Source: Planctomycetota bacterium (GTDB lineage: Bacteria; Planctomycetota; B15-G4; JADJEK01). Taken from it: 64,000 bases of DNA. Shown piece after piece: positions 43,753-53,051 of the stretch. The DNA lies in assembly GCA_016709145.1 (NCBI GenBank), contig JADJEK010000011.1, forward strand, positions 1 through 64,000, read 5' to 3'. The notes below the pieces were generated by a model, which searched no databases, was not told the origin of the DNA, and saw nothing but the letters and a program-made list of their open reading frames with translations. How positions within the stretch are numbered: position 1 is the first letter of the stretch; each line of letters opens with the position of its first letter. A program made the translations under genes and the position numbers.

Positions 43753-44529
43753 TCATCGCACGAGCAGGTCGATCGCCGTCGCGGCCAGGACCACGACGAG
43801 CAACGCGCGGATGATCGCGTCGGCGCGCGGACTCTTGGTCGCGACACGCGCGGCGATCAACGCACCGATCGTCTGTCCGCCGGCGAGGACGAGCCCGAGT
43901 GGCCAATCGACCTGATCGGCGCGTTCGAACTCGATCAATGCCGGGACCGTGAACACGAGTACGACGAGCAGCTTCAGTGCGTTGGCTTCCTTCAACCCGA
44001 AGCGCAGGTAGGGCACCAACGCGAACAGCAGGAACAGCCCGACGCCGGCTTGGATGAAGCCGCCGTAGAAGCCGATCGCGGCCATCACCACCATCGGCAA
44101 CGGAGCGATCACGCGCACCGGCGCCTCGTTCGCCGCCACGATCCAGCGCTCGGGGCGCAGCAGCACGGTCGCGAGCAACACGACCATGAGTCCACCGACG
44201 ACGCGGTCGACGACGTCGTCGGGCAAGTCGATGGCCGCGCGCGAGCCGAACCACGCTCCGATCGCGGCGGGGACCAACAACGCCGCGAGCGTGCCGGCGC
44301 TGCGGCGAGGGATCGCGTGCGAGCGCGCCATCGTGATCACGCTGACCAGCGATGCGACCAGGATGCCGACGCGGTTCGTGCCGTTCGCGACTTGCAACGA
44401 CAGGCCGAGCGCCATCAACGCGGGCAGCGTCAACAGCGAGCCACTACCGGCGAGCGTGTTGATGAAGCCCGCTGCGACGCCGGCGAGGATCGCGAGCGTC
44501 AGCACGACGGGATAGGGGAGATCGGCCAT
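43753..44529 (-). CDS. TauE/SafE-family membrane transporter
   Basis: A 258-residue integral membrane protein with about seven or eight hydrophobic segments. The family motif GVAAGFINTLAGSGSLLTLPALMALGL lies at the start and is repeated in weaker form as YGGFIQAGVGLFLLFALVPYL in the middle, reflecting the internal duplication of TauE/SafE proteins. Members export sulfite, sulfoacetate or related anions. No sulfur gene is adjacent, so the substrate is open. Confidence 0.87.
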   Translation of the reverse strand: MADLPYPVVLTLAILAGVAAGFINTLAGSGSLLTLPALMALGLSLQVANGTNRVGILVASLVSVITMARSHAIPRRSAGTLAALLVPAAIGAWFGSRAAIDLPDDVVDRVVGGLMVVLLATVLLRPERWIVAANEAPVRVIAPLPMVVMAAIGFYGGFIQAGVGLFLLFALVPYLRFGLKEANALKLLVVLVFTVPALIEFERADQVDWPLGLVLAGGQTIGALIAARVATKSPRADAIIRALLVVVLAATAIDLLVR

Positions 44530-44580
44530 GGGCCGCCAGGATGGTGATCGGTTCGCCCCAGCGCCAGAGCGCGTCGGTGA

Positions 44581-46863
44581 TCAACGCCGCTCGTGACAGT
44601 CGATGCAGCTCGTCGTGCGCGGACTCCACAGCGGGCGAGGTCCGGTCCCGATGGTCACCGCCACGCTTCGATTCGCGCCAGCGTTCGACGCGACCATGAT
44701 GCGCGATCCGCTCGACGCTGCGGCCGTGTCACAGACGACTCGCCGTAGCGCGATCGCGACGATGCCGGGCGTGCCGGCACGGGTATCGACGACCGCCGGC
44801 TCGGACGCGAACGCGCCCGAACGCACGATCAAGTTCAGGAAACGCGGTGGCACGCCGCGGATCGAGAAGCGGCCGGTCTCGATCGCGGTCGCGCGGAGCG
44901 AAGTCGGTTCCGGTTCGTGGTCGAGCGCCGTGGGCGCCGGCTCGTCGTCCGGCTCGCGCGCGCGATCGGAGCGGTCCGGGGTCACGAAATGGACTTGGTG
45001 CGGTTCGTTCCTCTCTCCGACCCGGAGCCAGATCGGAGACCCGTCCGTGACCGCGGACATCGCGCGGTCCAACACGATTTCGGCCAGGTCGAACTGCGGC
45101 GAGCCTCGTCCGGAGCTTATCGCTGCGGCTCGCAGGAGATCTCCTCCGACGGCGATCGAGGCGGATCCCAGGGCCGTGATCGACCGCGCCGTACCCTGGG
45201 ACCAGCTCGGCGACACCTCGAGTCCGGGTTGCCAGATCGCTTCGAAGCCGCCCTCGCGGTCTTCGTCGAACGTGAAGTAGATCGGGGATCGCACGATCCG
45301 AGTGCCCTCGTCGGTGGCGAATGTCGCGCTGCCGTCGTACGGCGCGCCGTCGAGTCCGGTCAACGCGAACTCGACGTCGACTCCGACCGCGAGCGCGAAA
45401 TCGATCCAGACGTCGCGACCGCGCTCGAGCGTGACGATCTTCTGCGTCGGGAACGGCGAGTGATCGTGGTTGCGTGCGAGGACCAAGTACGTGCCCTGTG
45501 CGAGGTCGTGGAACGCGAAGCGCTGGCCTGGTTCGATCGTGATCTCGGAGTGATCCTCGCGGTAGCCGCAAACCGTGCACGGCGTTTCGTCGAAGGACTC
45601 GACGAGTTCCGCGGAGGCATCGTTCAGCGTGTCGTCCATCGCGCTCGAAAGCGCGTGAGGGGTGCGCACGACGCCGCGGTCGCACCCGGAGCACCAGCGC
45701 CGGCCGCGACCGTACAGCTGGATCGTGATCGGTCCCGGTGTCGCGATGCCCGCCACGTGCGCCGTCCCGTGAATCGTTCCCGATCCTCGTTCGAGCGCGA
45801 GCTTGCCGAGGTTCGCCGCTCCGTGGGCATCGACGACGACTCCAGGTCGCGTGAACGTCTCGTAGCCGCGCGCGAACGCGGTCACGTCGTACACCCCTGC
45901 GGTCATCACGAGTTCGCCGGCGCCGCTGCCGGTCCATTCGGCGAAGCGCGAGCCGTTCAGCATGCGAACCCCGGCGTCCAGGATCGGTGCGCCGGTGCGC
46001 GCGTCGACGACTTCGAACTCGACCTTGCCGGGATCGGGCAGCGCGACCGAGTCGGCGACCGCGACTTCGCGCTGTACGGTTCCAGGAGCTTCGTCCGCGC
46101 CACCGGCGACGTCGTCCGGATCGGGTCGTGCATCGATCGGCGTCGATGCGTGCGCCGTCGACGTCTCGGTCGGCATCGTCGCGGGTGGCGGTTCGGACCC
46201 GAACCAGAGACTCGCGGACAGCAGAGCGGTTGCGGCGACGAGACCGCCGCCGATCATCGATTTCGTGCCCATGGCGACGACTCCTGAAGCGATGCCAGCC
46301 GAAGCGAGCGGCGCGGTCGCGAGCGGTGCCAGTGCGAGGCACCACGCTCCGCGATCGCCGCCCGACGTCGCGTCGAGGCGGATGCGCAGCCGCTCGAGGC
46401 CGCGGCGCAAGTGCGCGCGCACGGTGTTCAGCGGGATGCCGAGGTGTTCCGCGATCTGGCTCGGCGACCGGTCGTCGAGATAGCGCATCGTGATCGCGGT
46501 GCGGTACGGCTCGTCGAGCGCGAGCAGCGCGGCCACGACGGTGTGCTGCAGCTCGAGCCGGTGGATCGCGTCCTCGTCGCCGTCGATGCGCTCGGGCGAC
46601 GCGGTGGCGAATTCGCGGTGCGCTCGGCGCTCGCCGCCGCGCCTCAGTTTGTTGGCGATGCGGCGCGTGGTCGACGCGATCCACGCCAGGGCGGATCGCG
46701 ACGAGCGCGGCGGTCGCTTCAGCGCGGCGATCCACGTGTCTTGCTCGAGATCGTCGGCCGCCGCCGCGTCCCGCACCAGCGAGCGCGCGAGTCGACGCAG
46801 GAACGCGCGCTGCTCGAGCAACGCTCCGATCGGGCTGTGCAAGTCCACGCGGGGTTTCGACAC
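44581..46863 (-). CDS. ECF sigma factor fused to hydrophobic segments and a carboxypeptidase-regulatory-like domain
   Basis: A 760-residue fusion. Residues about 15-165 are an ECF sigma factor: LVRDAAAADDLEQDTWIAAL (region 2) and LDEPYRTAITMRYLDDRSPSQIAEHLGIPLNTVRAHLRRGLERL (region 4). Hydrophobic stretches at about 173-199 and 203-221 could be one or two membrane spans. The long C-terminal part begins with a carboxypeptidase-regulatory-like unit (VEFEVVDARTGAPILDAGVRML). It holds two CxxC pairs (Cys391/394, Cys429/432) and ends with CIDCHERR, a haem-type CxxCH at residues 753-757. The start is a GTG with GGAG upstream; an earlier GTG at 46950 is possible. The domain may replace a separate anti-sigma factor; topology and haem binding are unproven. 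Confidence 0.82.
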   Translation of the reverse strand: MSKPRVDLHSPIGALLEQRAFLRRLARSLVRDAAAADDLEQDTWIAALKRPPRSSRSALAWIASTTRRIANKLRRGGERRAHREFATASPERIDGDEDAIHRLELQHTVVAALLALDEPYRTAITMRYLDDRSPSQIAEHLGIPLNTVRAHLRRGLERLRIRLDATSGGDRGAWCLALAPLATAPLASAGIASGVVAMGTKSMIGGGLVAATALLSASLWFGSEPPPATMPTETSTAHASTPIDARPDPDDVAGGADEAPGTVQREVAVADSVALPDPGKVEFEVVDARTGAPILDAGVRMLNGSRFAEWTGSGAGELVMTAGVYDVTAFARGYETFTRPGVVVDAHGAANLGKLALERGSGTIHGTAHVAGIATPGPITIQLYGRGRRWCSGCDRGVVRTPHALSSAMDDTLNDASAELVESFDETPCTVCGYREDHSEITIEPGQRFAFHDLAQGTYLVLARNHDHSPFPTQKIVTLERGRDVWIDFALAVGVDVEFALTGLDGAPYDGSATFATDEGTRIVRSPIYFTFDEDREGGFEAIWQPGLEVSPSWSQGTARSITALGSASIAVGGDLLRAAAISSGRGSPQFDLAEIVLDRAMSAVTDGSPIWLRVGERNEPHQVHFVTPDRSDRAREPDDEPAPTALDHEPEPTSLRATAIETGRFSIRGVPPRFLNLIVRSGAFASEPAVVDTRAGTPGIVAIALRRVVCDTAAASSGSRIMVASNAGANRSVAVTIGTGPRPLWSPRTTSCIDCHERR

Positions 46864-47011
46864 GCCACGCTCCGACACGAAACACGCGCGCGATTGTGGA
46901 CCGGAACCGGCCCGGAGCGCAGCGCGAACTTCGGAAGGAGGAGTGCTCACGTCCGGGGCGGCGGACGCACGAGGATCGAAAAAAAGAGTGCTGGCCGGAG
47001 CCTCGGGTCGC
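46864..47011. other. Gap between the chemotaxis operon and the sigma-fusion gene
   Basis: About 150 bases upstream of the sigma-fusion start and downstream of cheB. No clear terminator hairpin and no gene were seen; an AAAAAAAGAG stretch lies near 46980. Confidence 0.4.
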
Positions 47012-48094
47012 CTACTTGGTCGGCGCCGAGCTCGGCGGTTTCACGGCTCCGCCACGCGCGAACGCGAGCGCCGCCTCGGCCATGCGGTCGATCGGCAGCA
47101 CGAGGTCGGCCGCGCCGAGTTGGATCGCGACGCGCGGCATGCCGAACACGACGCACGTGGCTTCGTCCTGCGCGACGGTGCGCGAGCCCTTCTGTTTGAG
47201 GTTCAGCAGGCCCTTGGCGCCGTCGTTGCCCATGCCGGTCATGATCACGCCGACGCAGTTCTTGCCGGCGTGTTCGGCGAGCGAGTCGAACATGACGTCG
47301 ACCGACGGCCGATGGCCGTTGACGGTCTCGCCCTCGACGACGGCGACGCGGTAGTAGCCGCCCTGGCGCTCGACCTTCATGTGGAAGTTGCCGGGCGCGA
47401 TCAAAGCGCGACCCGTGCGGACGCGATCGCCGGTCTCGGCTTCCTTGACTTCGATCGCGCACAGTGTGTTCAAGCGCTCGGCGAACTGCTTGGTGAACAA
47501 CTGCGGCATGTGCTGCGTGATCACGATGCCCGGAGCGTCGGGCGGCATCGCGGTCAGGAACACCTTCAGGGCTTCGGTGCCGCCGGTCGACGCGCCGACC
47601 GCGATGATCTTGTCGGTGGTTTCGGGCAGCGCCCCGTGCGTGACCTGCGGCAGGCGGCGCACCGAGCCGAGGTCGAACGGCGTCCGCACGTGCGCGAATC
47701 GTGCCACACGGACCTTCTCGACGACATCCTGCGCGACCAGCGCGAGGTTCTTGCGCACGTCGAACGTGGGCTTGGCGACGAAGTCGACGGCTCCGAGTTC
47801 GAGCGCGCGCAGCGTCGTCGCGCTGCCCTTCTCGGTCAGCGTCGAGACCATCACGACCGGCATCGGATGTCCGCGCATCAGCTTCTCGAGGAACGTCAAG
47901 CCGTCCATGCGCGGCATCTCGACGTCGAGAGTGATGACGTCGGGCTCGAGCTCCTTGATCTTGTCGCGCGCGACGTAGGGGTCCGGCGCAGTGCCGATCA
48001 CCTCGATGTCGTCCGCGGACGACAACGCGCTGACCAGGACCTGCCGCGTGAGTGCGGAATCGTCGACGACGAGGACTCGGATCTTCTGGGCCAC
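47012..48094 (-). CDS. cheB: Protein-glutamate methylesterase CheB
   Basis: A 360-residue response regulator/esterase. The receiver domain has VLVVDDSALTR and the phosphoacceptor Asp in VITLDVEMPRMDG. The methylesterase domain has the catalytic Ser in VGASTGGTEAL, His in ITQHMPQLFT and Asp in MTGMGNDGAKG. It demethylates chemoreceptor glutamates when phosphorylated by CheA. It is the last gene of the operon, 55 bases after cheD. A short unconserved tail (VKPPSSAPTK) follows the catalytic domain. Confidence 0.96.
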   Translation of the reverse strand: MAQKIRVLVVDDSALTRQVLVSALSSADDIEVIGTAPDPYVARDKIKELEPDVITLDVEMPRMDGLTFLEKLMRGHPMPVVMVSTLTEKGSATTLRALELGAVDFVAKPTFDVRKNLALVAQDVVEKVRVARFAHVRTPFDLGSVRRLPQVTHGALPETTDKIIAVGASTGGTEALKVFLTAMPPDAPGIVITQHMPQLFTKQFAERLNTLCAIEVKEAETGDRVRTGRALIAPGNFHMKVERQGGYYRVAVVEGETVNGHRPSVDVMFDSLAEHAGKNCVGVIMTGMGNDGAKGLLNLKQKGSRTVAQDEATCVVFGMPRVAIQLGAADLVLPIDRMAEAALAFARGGAVKPPSSAPTK

Positions 48095-48149
48095 GGCGTT
48101 GCTCCGATGAGCGAAGTCGTTTGAGCGAACTCGTTGCGGACGTGCGATC

Positions 48150-48698
48150 TCAATCGAACAGCGTGATGCCGCCGGTCTTGGGTGCCTCGGTGTCCTTCGG
48201 CGCTTCCTTCTGCAGGAGCTCCGCCGCGATGACGAGCCCCTTCAGCTTCCGCACCTTGACCTTGAACGTCGAGGTGTCGAACTCGACGTTGCGCGCGACG
48301 TAACCGCCGAGGTCCTCGGCCACGATCGGGATGCCGTCGTCCTCGAGGTACTGGCGGATGAAGCGCACGTTTCGTCGCGGCACGCTGTCGTCGGACTCGC
48401 GCGTGTTCAGCACGTGACCGCCGCCGAACACCTTGGCTTGGAAGCGCGCGCGATCGGCGCCGAGGCGCATGAGCTTGCCGATCAGATGGTCCATCGAGTG
48501 CACGCCGAAGCGCAGCGAGTCGTCGCCGTCGACGACCGACGGCAGCATGAAGTGGTTCATGCCAGCGATGCCGGCGACCGGATCGAACAAGCAGGCGGAG
48601 ATGCAGGACCCGAGCGTGGTGCGGATGATCGTCGGCTCGTTGGTCGCGTGCACTCCGCCGATCGTGATGTGGACGACCGGTTTCGTGAGTGCGGTCAT
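48150..48698 (-). CDS. cheD: Chemoreceptor glutamine deamidase CheD
   Basis: A 182-residue deamidase that converts receptor glutamines to glutamates. Its catalytic Cys is in TLGSCISACLFD, His in GMNHFMLP and Thr/Gly segment in KVFGGGHVL. FIRQYLEDDGIPIVAEDLGG is the conserved late segment. It overlaps the cheY stop by four bases. Confidence 0.95.
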   Translation of the reverse strand: MTALTKPVVHITIGGVHATNEPTIIRTTLGSCISACLFDPVAGIAGMNHFMLPSVVDGDDSLRFGVHSMDHLIGKLMRLGADRARFQAKVFGGGHVLNTRESDDSVPRRNVRFIRQYLEDDGIPIVAEDLGGYVARNVEFDTSTFKVKVRKLKGLVIAAELLQKEAPKDTEAPKTGGITLFD

Positions 48699-49126
48699 TT
48701 GCGGCCGTCGCTTCCTGCGCCCGTCCCGCTCTTCCGCGCGAACAGGGCTCCGGAACGCGAGCGTTCGAGCACCAAGCCGACCGTCTCGCGCAACTGCGCC
48801 GGGCTGAACGGTTTCACCATCCAGCCGTTGGCGCCGGCCTGACGGCCGCGCTGCTTCAGGTCCTCCGCGGTTTCCGTCGTCAGGATCAGGATCGGCAAGC
48901 GCGCGAAGCGAGCTTGTGGGCGCGCGCGTTCGACCAGCGTCAACCCGTCCATCTCCGGCATGTTGACGTCGGTGATCATCAGGTCGGGCGTCTGGCGCTC
49001 GAGTTGCGTCAATGCGTGCGCGCCGTGGATCGCTTCGAGGACGGTGTAACCCCCGGCTTCGAGCGCGCCGCGCACGAGAGTGCGGACCATGCGCGAATCG
49101 TCGACGATCAGGATCGTTGCACTCAC
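48695..49126 (-). CDS. cheY: Chemotaxis response regulator (CheY-like)
   Basis: A 143-residue single receiver domain with the acidic pair in ILIVDDSRMVR, the phosphorylatable Asp in LMITDVNMPEMDG, Thr in ILTTETAE and Lys in WMVKPFSP. A 20-residue basic tail follows. The GTG start has GGAGG eight bases upstream and overlaps the cheR stop by four bases. It would carry the CheA signal to the flagellar motor or another output. Confidence 0.93.
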   Translation of the reverse strand: MSATILIVDDSRMVRTLVRGALEAGGYTVLEAIHGAHALTQLERQTPDLMITDVNMPEMDGLTLVERARPQARFARLPILILTTETAEDLKQRGRQAGANGWMVKPFSPAQLRETVGLVLERSRSGALFARKSGTGAGSDGRK

Positions 49127-50088
49127 TGTCGATCGCCTCCCGGCAGCGGACCGTTGCCGCGCACTTGCGATGGAGTCTCGTGTCGCGGTTCGCCGCGCCC
49201 CTCGGGCGGCTCCGCGTGTTGGTAGACGGTGCGCCCGATGTGTCGGAACGGGATGTCGGCGCCCATCATCGTCTCGGAGTGACCGAGGAACAGGACTCCG
49301 TCCGGCTTCATGTGGTGCGCGAAGTGGCGCACGATGCGCGCCTGCGTGTCGCGGTCGAAGTAGATCATCACGTTGCGGCAGAACACGACGTCGAGCGCGC
49401 TCTTGATCGGCCAGCGCTCGTCCATGAGGTTCAGGCGCTTGAACGTGATCAACGCGCGCAACTCGTCGCTCGCGCGCCACAGGCCGGCGCCCTGCTTCGC
49501 GAACCAGCGGTGCCGTTGCAGCGGACTCAGCGGTTGCAGCCGCTCTTCGTCGTAGACGCCTTCGCGTGCTCGCGACAGCACGTCGGTGTCTATGTCGGAC
49601 GCGAGGATGCGCAGGTCGGCGCTGCGACCGGCGTGCTCGAGCGCATCCATCAGCGTGATCGCGATCGAGTACGGCTCTTCGCCGGTACTGCTCGCCGAGC
49701 ACCAGACGCGCAAGGTCGGCGCGCGCGGACTCGCGGCGAGCAGCGGCGTGAGCCATTGATCGGCGAGGTAGCGGAAGTGGTGCTCTTCGCGCAGGAACTC
49801 GGTCTTGTTGGTCGTGACCGCGTTGATGAACGCCGTGAACTCGGGATCGCCCACGGGCAACGCTTCGACGCGCTTCAAGTACTCGCGGAACGTCGTGAGG
49901 CCGAGCGCGCGCAGGCGGCGAGCCAGTCGCGCTTGCAGCATCGGCATGCGGTTGTCGCCGAGCTTGATGCCGACGCGCGAGTGGATGAGCTGCGCGAAGC
50001 GGTCGTAATCCGCACGCGACAATTCGGCCGGCGCTGGCGACTGCGCCTGGCTCGCTCGTCCGTGGTCGCGCGCGTCGGGGCGGCTCAT
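49123..50088 (-). CDS. cheR: Chemotaxis protein methyltransferase CheR
   Basis: A 321-residue SAM-dependent enzyme that methylates chemoreceptor glutamates. The N-terminal helical domain contains DYDRFAQLIHSRVGIKLGDNR. The SAM site is WCSASSTGEEPYSIA, followed by ASDIDTDVLSRA and the late motif DVVFCRNVMIYFD. It overlaps cheW and cheY by four bases each. The last 30 residues are an unconserved Pro/Gly-rich tail without the pentapeptide-binding features of some CheR proteins. Confidence 0.95.
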   Translation of the reverse strand: MSRPDARDHGRASQAQSPAPAELSRADYDRFAQLIHSRVGIKLGDNRMPMLQARLARRLRALGLTTFREYLKRVEALPVGDPEFTAFINAVTTNKTEFLREEHHFRYLADQWLTPLLAASPRAPTLRVWCSASSTGEEPYSIAITLMDALEHAGRSADLRILASDIDTDVLSRAREGVYDEERLQPLSPLQRHRWFAKQGAGLWRASDELRALITFKRLNLMDERWPIKSALDVVFCRNVMIYFDRDTQARIVRHFAHHMKPDGVLFLGHSETMMGADIPFRHIGRTVYQHAEPPEGRGEPRHETPSQVRGNGPLPGGDRQ

Positions 50089-50591
50089 GACGCGTCGGCG
50101 GACTTGATTCCGTCGTCGAAGCGCAGCAATCGCTCGGCATCGAGCAGGATCGCGAGGCGCTCGCCGACCTTGGCCATGCCGCGCACGAAGCTCGATTCCA
50201 GGTGCGTGCCGAGTTCGGGCGGCGGCTGGATCGAGTCGGCCGGGATCGTCAGGACGTCGGAGACCGAATCGACGATCAGCCCGCTGACGCGATCGTTCAC
50301 GTTGACCACGATGATGACCGTGAACCGGTTCGCGTCGGCGCGCGCGAGGCCGAGGCGCTGGCGCAGGTCGATGACGGGCACGATCGTGCCGCGGAGGTTC
50401 ATCACCCCGCGCACGAACGTCGGCGCGTTCGGAACCGGGGTCACGGTGCCGTAGCCCTTGATCTCCTGGACGCGCAGGATCTCGACGCCGTAGACCTCGC
50501 CGCCGATCGAGAACGTCAGGTACTGGTTCCCGTCGACGTTGAACGACAGGCGTTGGTCGAGTTCGGACGGCGTGGCGTGCGTCGCGGTCAT
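50085..50591 (-). CDS. cheW: Chemotaxis coupling protein CheW
   Basis: A 168-residue CheW domain that links CheA to receptors. Typical segments are YLTFSIGGEVYGVEILRVQEI, VPNAPTFVRGVMNLRGTIVPVIDLRQRLGL and GLIVDSVSDVLTIP. The start MTATHATPSE has GGAG upstream; earlier in-frame ATGs encode an unconserved extension. It lies about 130 bases after cheA and overlaps cheR by four bases. Confidence 0.95.
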   Translation of the reverse strand: MTATHATPSELDQRLSFNVDGNQYLTFSIGGEVYGVEILRVQEIKGYGTVTPVPNAPTFVRGVMNLRGTIVPVIDLRQRLGLARADANRFTVIIVVNVNDRVSGLIVDSVSDVLTIPADSIQPPPELGTHLESSFVRGMAKVGERLAILLDAERLLRFDDGIKSADAS

Positions 50592-50718
50592 CGGATGCTC
50601 CGTTCCGGGAGAGAACCGTCCCGCGTGGCCGCGGAACGAGTTGGTGCGCTGCATCGGCAAGTGGCCCGTGAAATCTGAGGCCGATTCGGTGTTCGCGGCG
50701 GCCGGTGCGCCACCACGT

Positions 50719-52789
50719 TCAGGCCGGTAGCGCGATGCGGGTGCACGACAGCGCGAAGATGCCGGGCACGTCGAGGATCAATGCCACGCGGCCGTCGCCG
50801 AGGATCGTCGCGCCGGCGATGCCCTCGACGCGCTGGTAGTTGCGTTCGATGCCCTTGATCACGACTTGCTGCTGGCCGAGCAATTCGTCGACGAACAGCG
50901 CGGCCTGCCGGCCCTCGTTCTCGACGATGACGAACAGCCCGCTCATCAGATCCGAACCGCCGCCGGGCAGGCCGAGCAGATCGTTCAGGCGCAGGATCGG
51001 CAACGCGCGACCGCGCACGAGCACGACTTCGGGGCCACCCGCCGGAGCGTGGACGTCGGCTTGATTGGGGCGGATCGACTCGGTGATCGAGACGAGCGGC
51101 AGGATGTAGACGTCCTTGCCGACGCAGAGCGCCTGGCCATCGAGGATCGCGAGCGTGAGCGGCAGGGCGATGCGCATCTGCGTACCCTTGCCGCGCTCGC
51201 TCCTGATCGCGATCGTGCCGCCGAGCTCCTCGACGTTGCGCTTCACCACGTCCATGCCGACTCCGCGTCCGGAGATCTCGGTCACCTGTGCGGCCGTCGA
51301 GAACCCCGGCTTGAAGATCAACGCGAAGGCCTGCTCGTCGGTCAGTGCCTGACCGGCGGGGACGAGGCCCTTCTCGATCGCCTTTTGCACCACGCGATCA
51401 CGATCGATGCCGCGGCCGTCGTCGGAGACCTCGATGCAGATCTTGCCGCCTTGCTGGTAGGCGACCAGGCGGATGGTGCCGTGTTCGGGCTTGCCCGCGG
51501 CTTGGCGTTCGTCGGGCGTTTCGAGCCCGTGGTCCATCGAGTTGCGGATCAGGTGGGTCAGCGGATCGCCGATCTTCTCGATGACGGTCTTGTCGAGTTC
51601 GGTCTCTTCGCCCTCGATCTCGAGTTCGGCGCGCTTGCCCGTCACGGTCACGAGGTCGCGCACCAGACGGTGGAACTTCGAGAACAGCGTTTTGATCGGG
51701 ATCATGCGCACCGCCATGATGCGTTCGCGCAGATCGCGCGCGTGGCGGTCCATCAAGCTCACGGCTTCTTCGAGCTGACCGAGCCGCTCGAACGAGAAGT
51801 TGTTCACGAGCTGCGCGACCATCGACTGCGTGATCACGAGCTCACCGATCAGGTTGATCAGCTTGTCGACCTTTTCGATGGGGACGCGGATGCTCGCGGC
51901 CTCGGGGCCCTTCTTCGCGTCGCCTTCGGCGTTGGCACGATTCGCGCGCGTTGAAGGCGCGTCGCCGCGGGCCGCGGCCGTCGTCGCGACCGGAGTCGGC
52001 GCGGGCGATTCGGGTGGCGTGGACACGATCGGCGGGTTCGGCGCGATCGACGCGTCCGGCGCGGTCGGTTCGGAGTCGACCGGATCGTCGAACAGACCGG
52101 ACACCGGCGCGACTTGGGCGCCGACGATCCCGCACTGGTTCAGGAGCGCTTCGAGTTCCGACTTGCTCATCGCGGTCGTGAACTGGACGCGATGCGTCGC
52201 CGCACCGGGCTTGCTCGTGTTCGCGATGTCGCAATCGCCGACCCGTCCGCGCGCAGCCAGCTGCGCGAGCAGCGAATCGACGTCGAATCTAGGCCGTTCG
52301 CGATCCGCACCGACGTCAAGGCGGATCTCGAACAGCGCGGTCGCGGGCTCGGGGCTCGAGTCGGACGGTTGAGCGGTTGGCTGCAGGACGGCCTTCGTCG
52401 CGAGGATCGCGACGATCCGAGCGAGCGTGTCGTTCATCATCTCGAGCAATCGACCTTCGACCGTCGGGCTCCCGTCGCGCGCATGCTCGACGAGGCCTTT
52501 CAGCACGTCGCCCGACTTGAGCAGCACCGACACGATGTCCGGGGAGACGCTGCGCATTCCCTTTTCGCAGCTCGTCGAGCAGGTCTTCGAGCTTGTGCGT
52601 GAAGTGCGCCATCGTCTCGAGGCCGAGCATCCCGCTGTTGCCCTTGAGGGTGTGGGCGGCGCGGAAGATGCGGTTCAAGACCTCCGCATCGTCTGGATGA
52701 TCCTCGAGTTGCAGCAGGCTGTCTTCGTACTGGGTCAGCAGTTCCTCGGCCTCTTCGAGGAAGGCCTGGATGATCGGATCCTGGCTCAT
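50719..52789 (-). CDS. cheA: Chemotaxis histidine kinase CheA, interrupted by a one-base frameshift
   Basis: The Hpt domain (residues 1-85) carries phosphorylated His46 in FRAAHTLKGNS. Near 52557-52565, after LLDELRKG, the frame changes in a run of AAAA GGG (minus strand); the rest of the protein continues as MRSVSPDIVSVLLKSGDV in another frame. Removing one base would give a continuous protein of about 689 residues. A P2-like segment follows (about 150-230), then a Pro/Ala linker, the dimerisation helices (IRVPIEKVDKLINLIGELVITQSM), the ATPase with HLIRNSMDHGLE and DDGRGID, and a C-terminal CheW-like domain. It is the first gene of the operon. Whether the shift is real or a sequencing indel cannot be told from the sequence. 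Confidence 0.85.
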
Positions 52790-53051
52790 GGTCGGGTCTC
52801 GGCGAAGTAGAGGTGACGGTGCGTCGCGCCGGTCTCTTGTCGGAGATTTTCACCTTGGGGCTTGAGCCGACCCGGTGACTTGGTGTTAACCTCCGGCCCG
52901 GGGTGTTGAAGAGCGGGGTGCCTTCCAACGGGCCCAACTCGTGTCGTCCAACTTGTGGTCAACCTCACCAGGTGCGGGGTATATTCCCGCGCACTCAGGC
53001 GCGCCAGGACGCTGGCGTTGCATTCCTTCAGGGATTCGGAGTACCCAGATC

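Noticed and set aside
52316..52789. A separate short Hpt gene ahead of cheA
   Set aside because: Sequence after the frame switch loses all similarity to Hpt proteins, and the other frame continues the CheA sequence directly; a frameshifted cheA explains it better.
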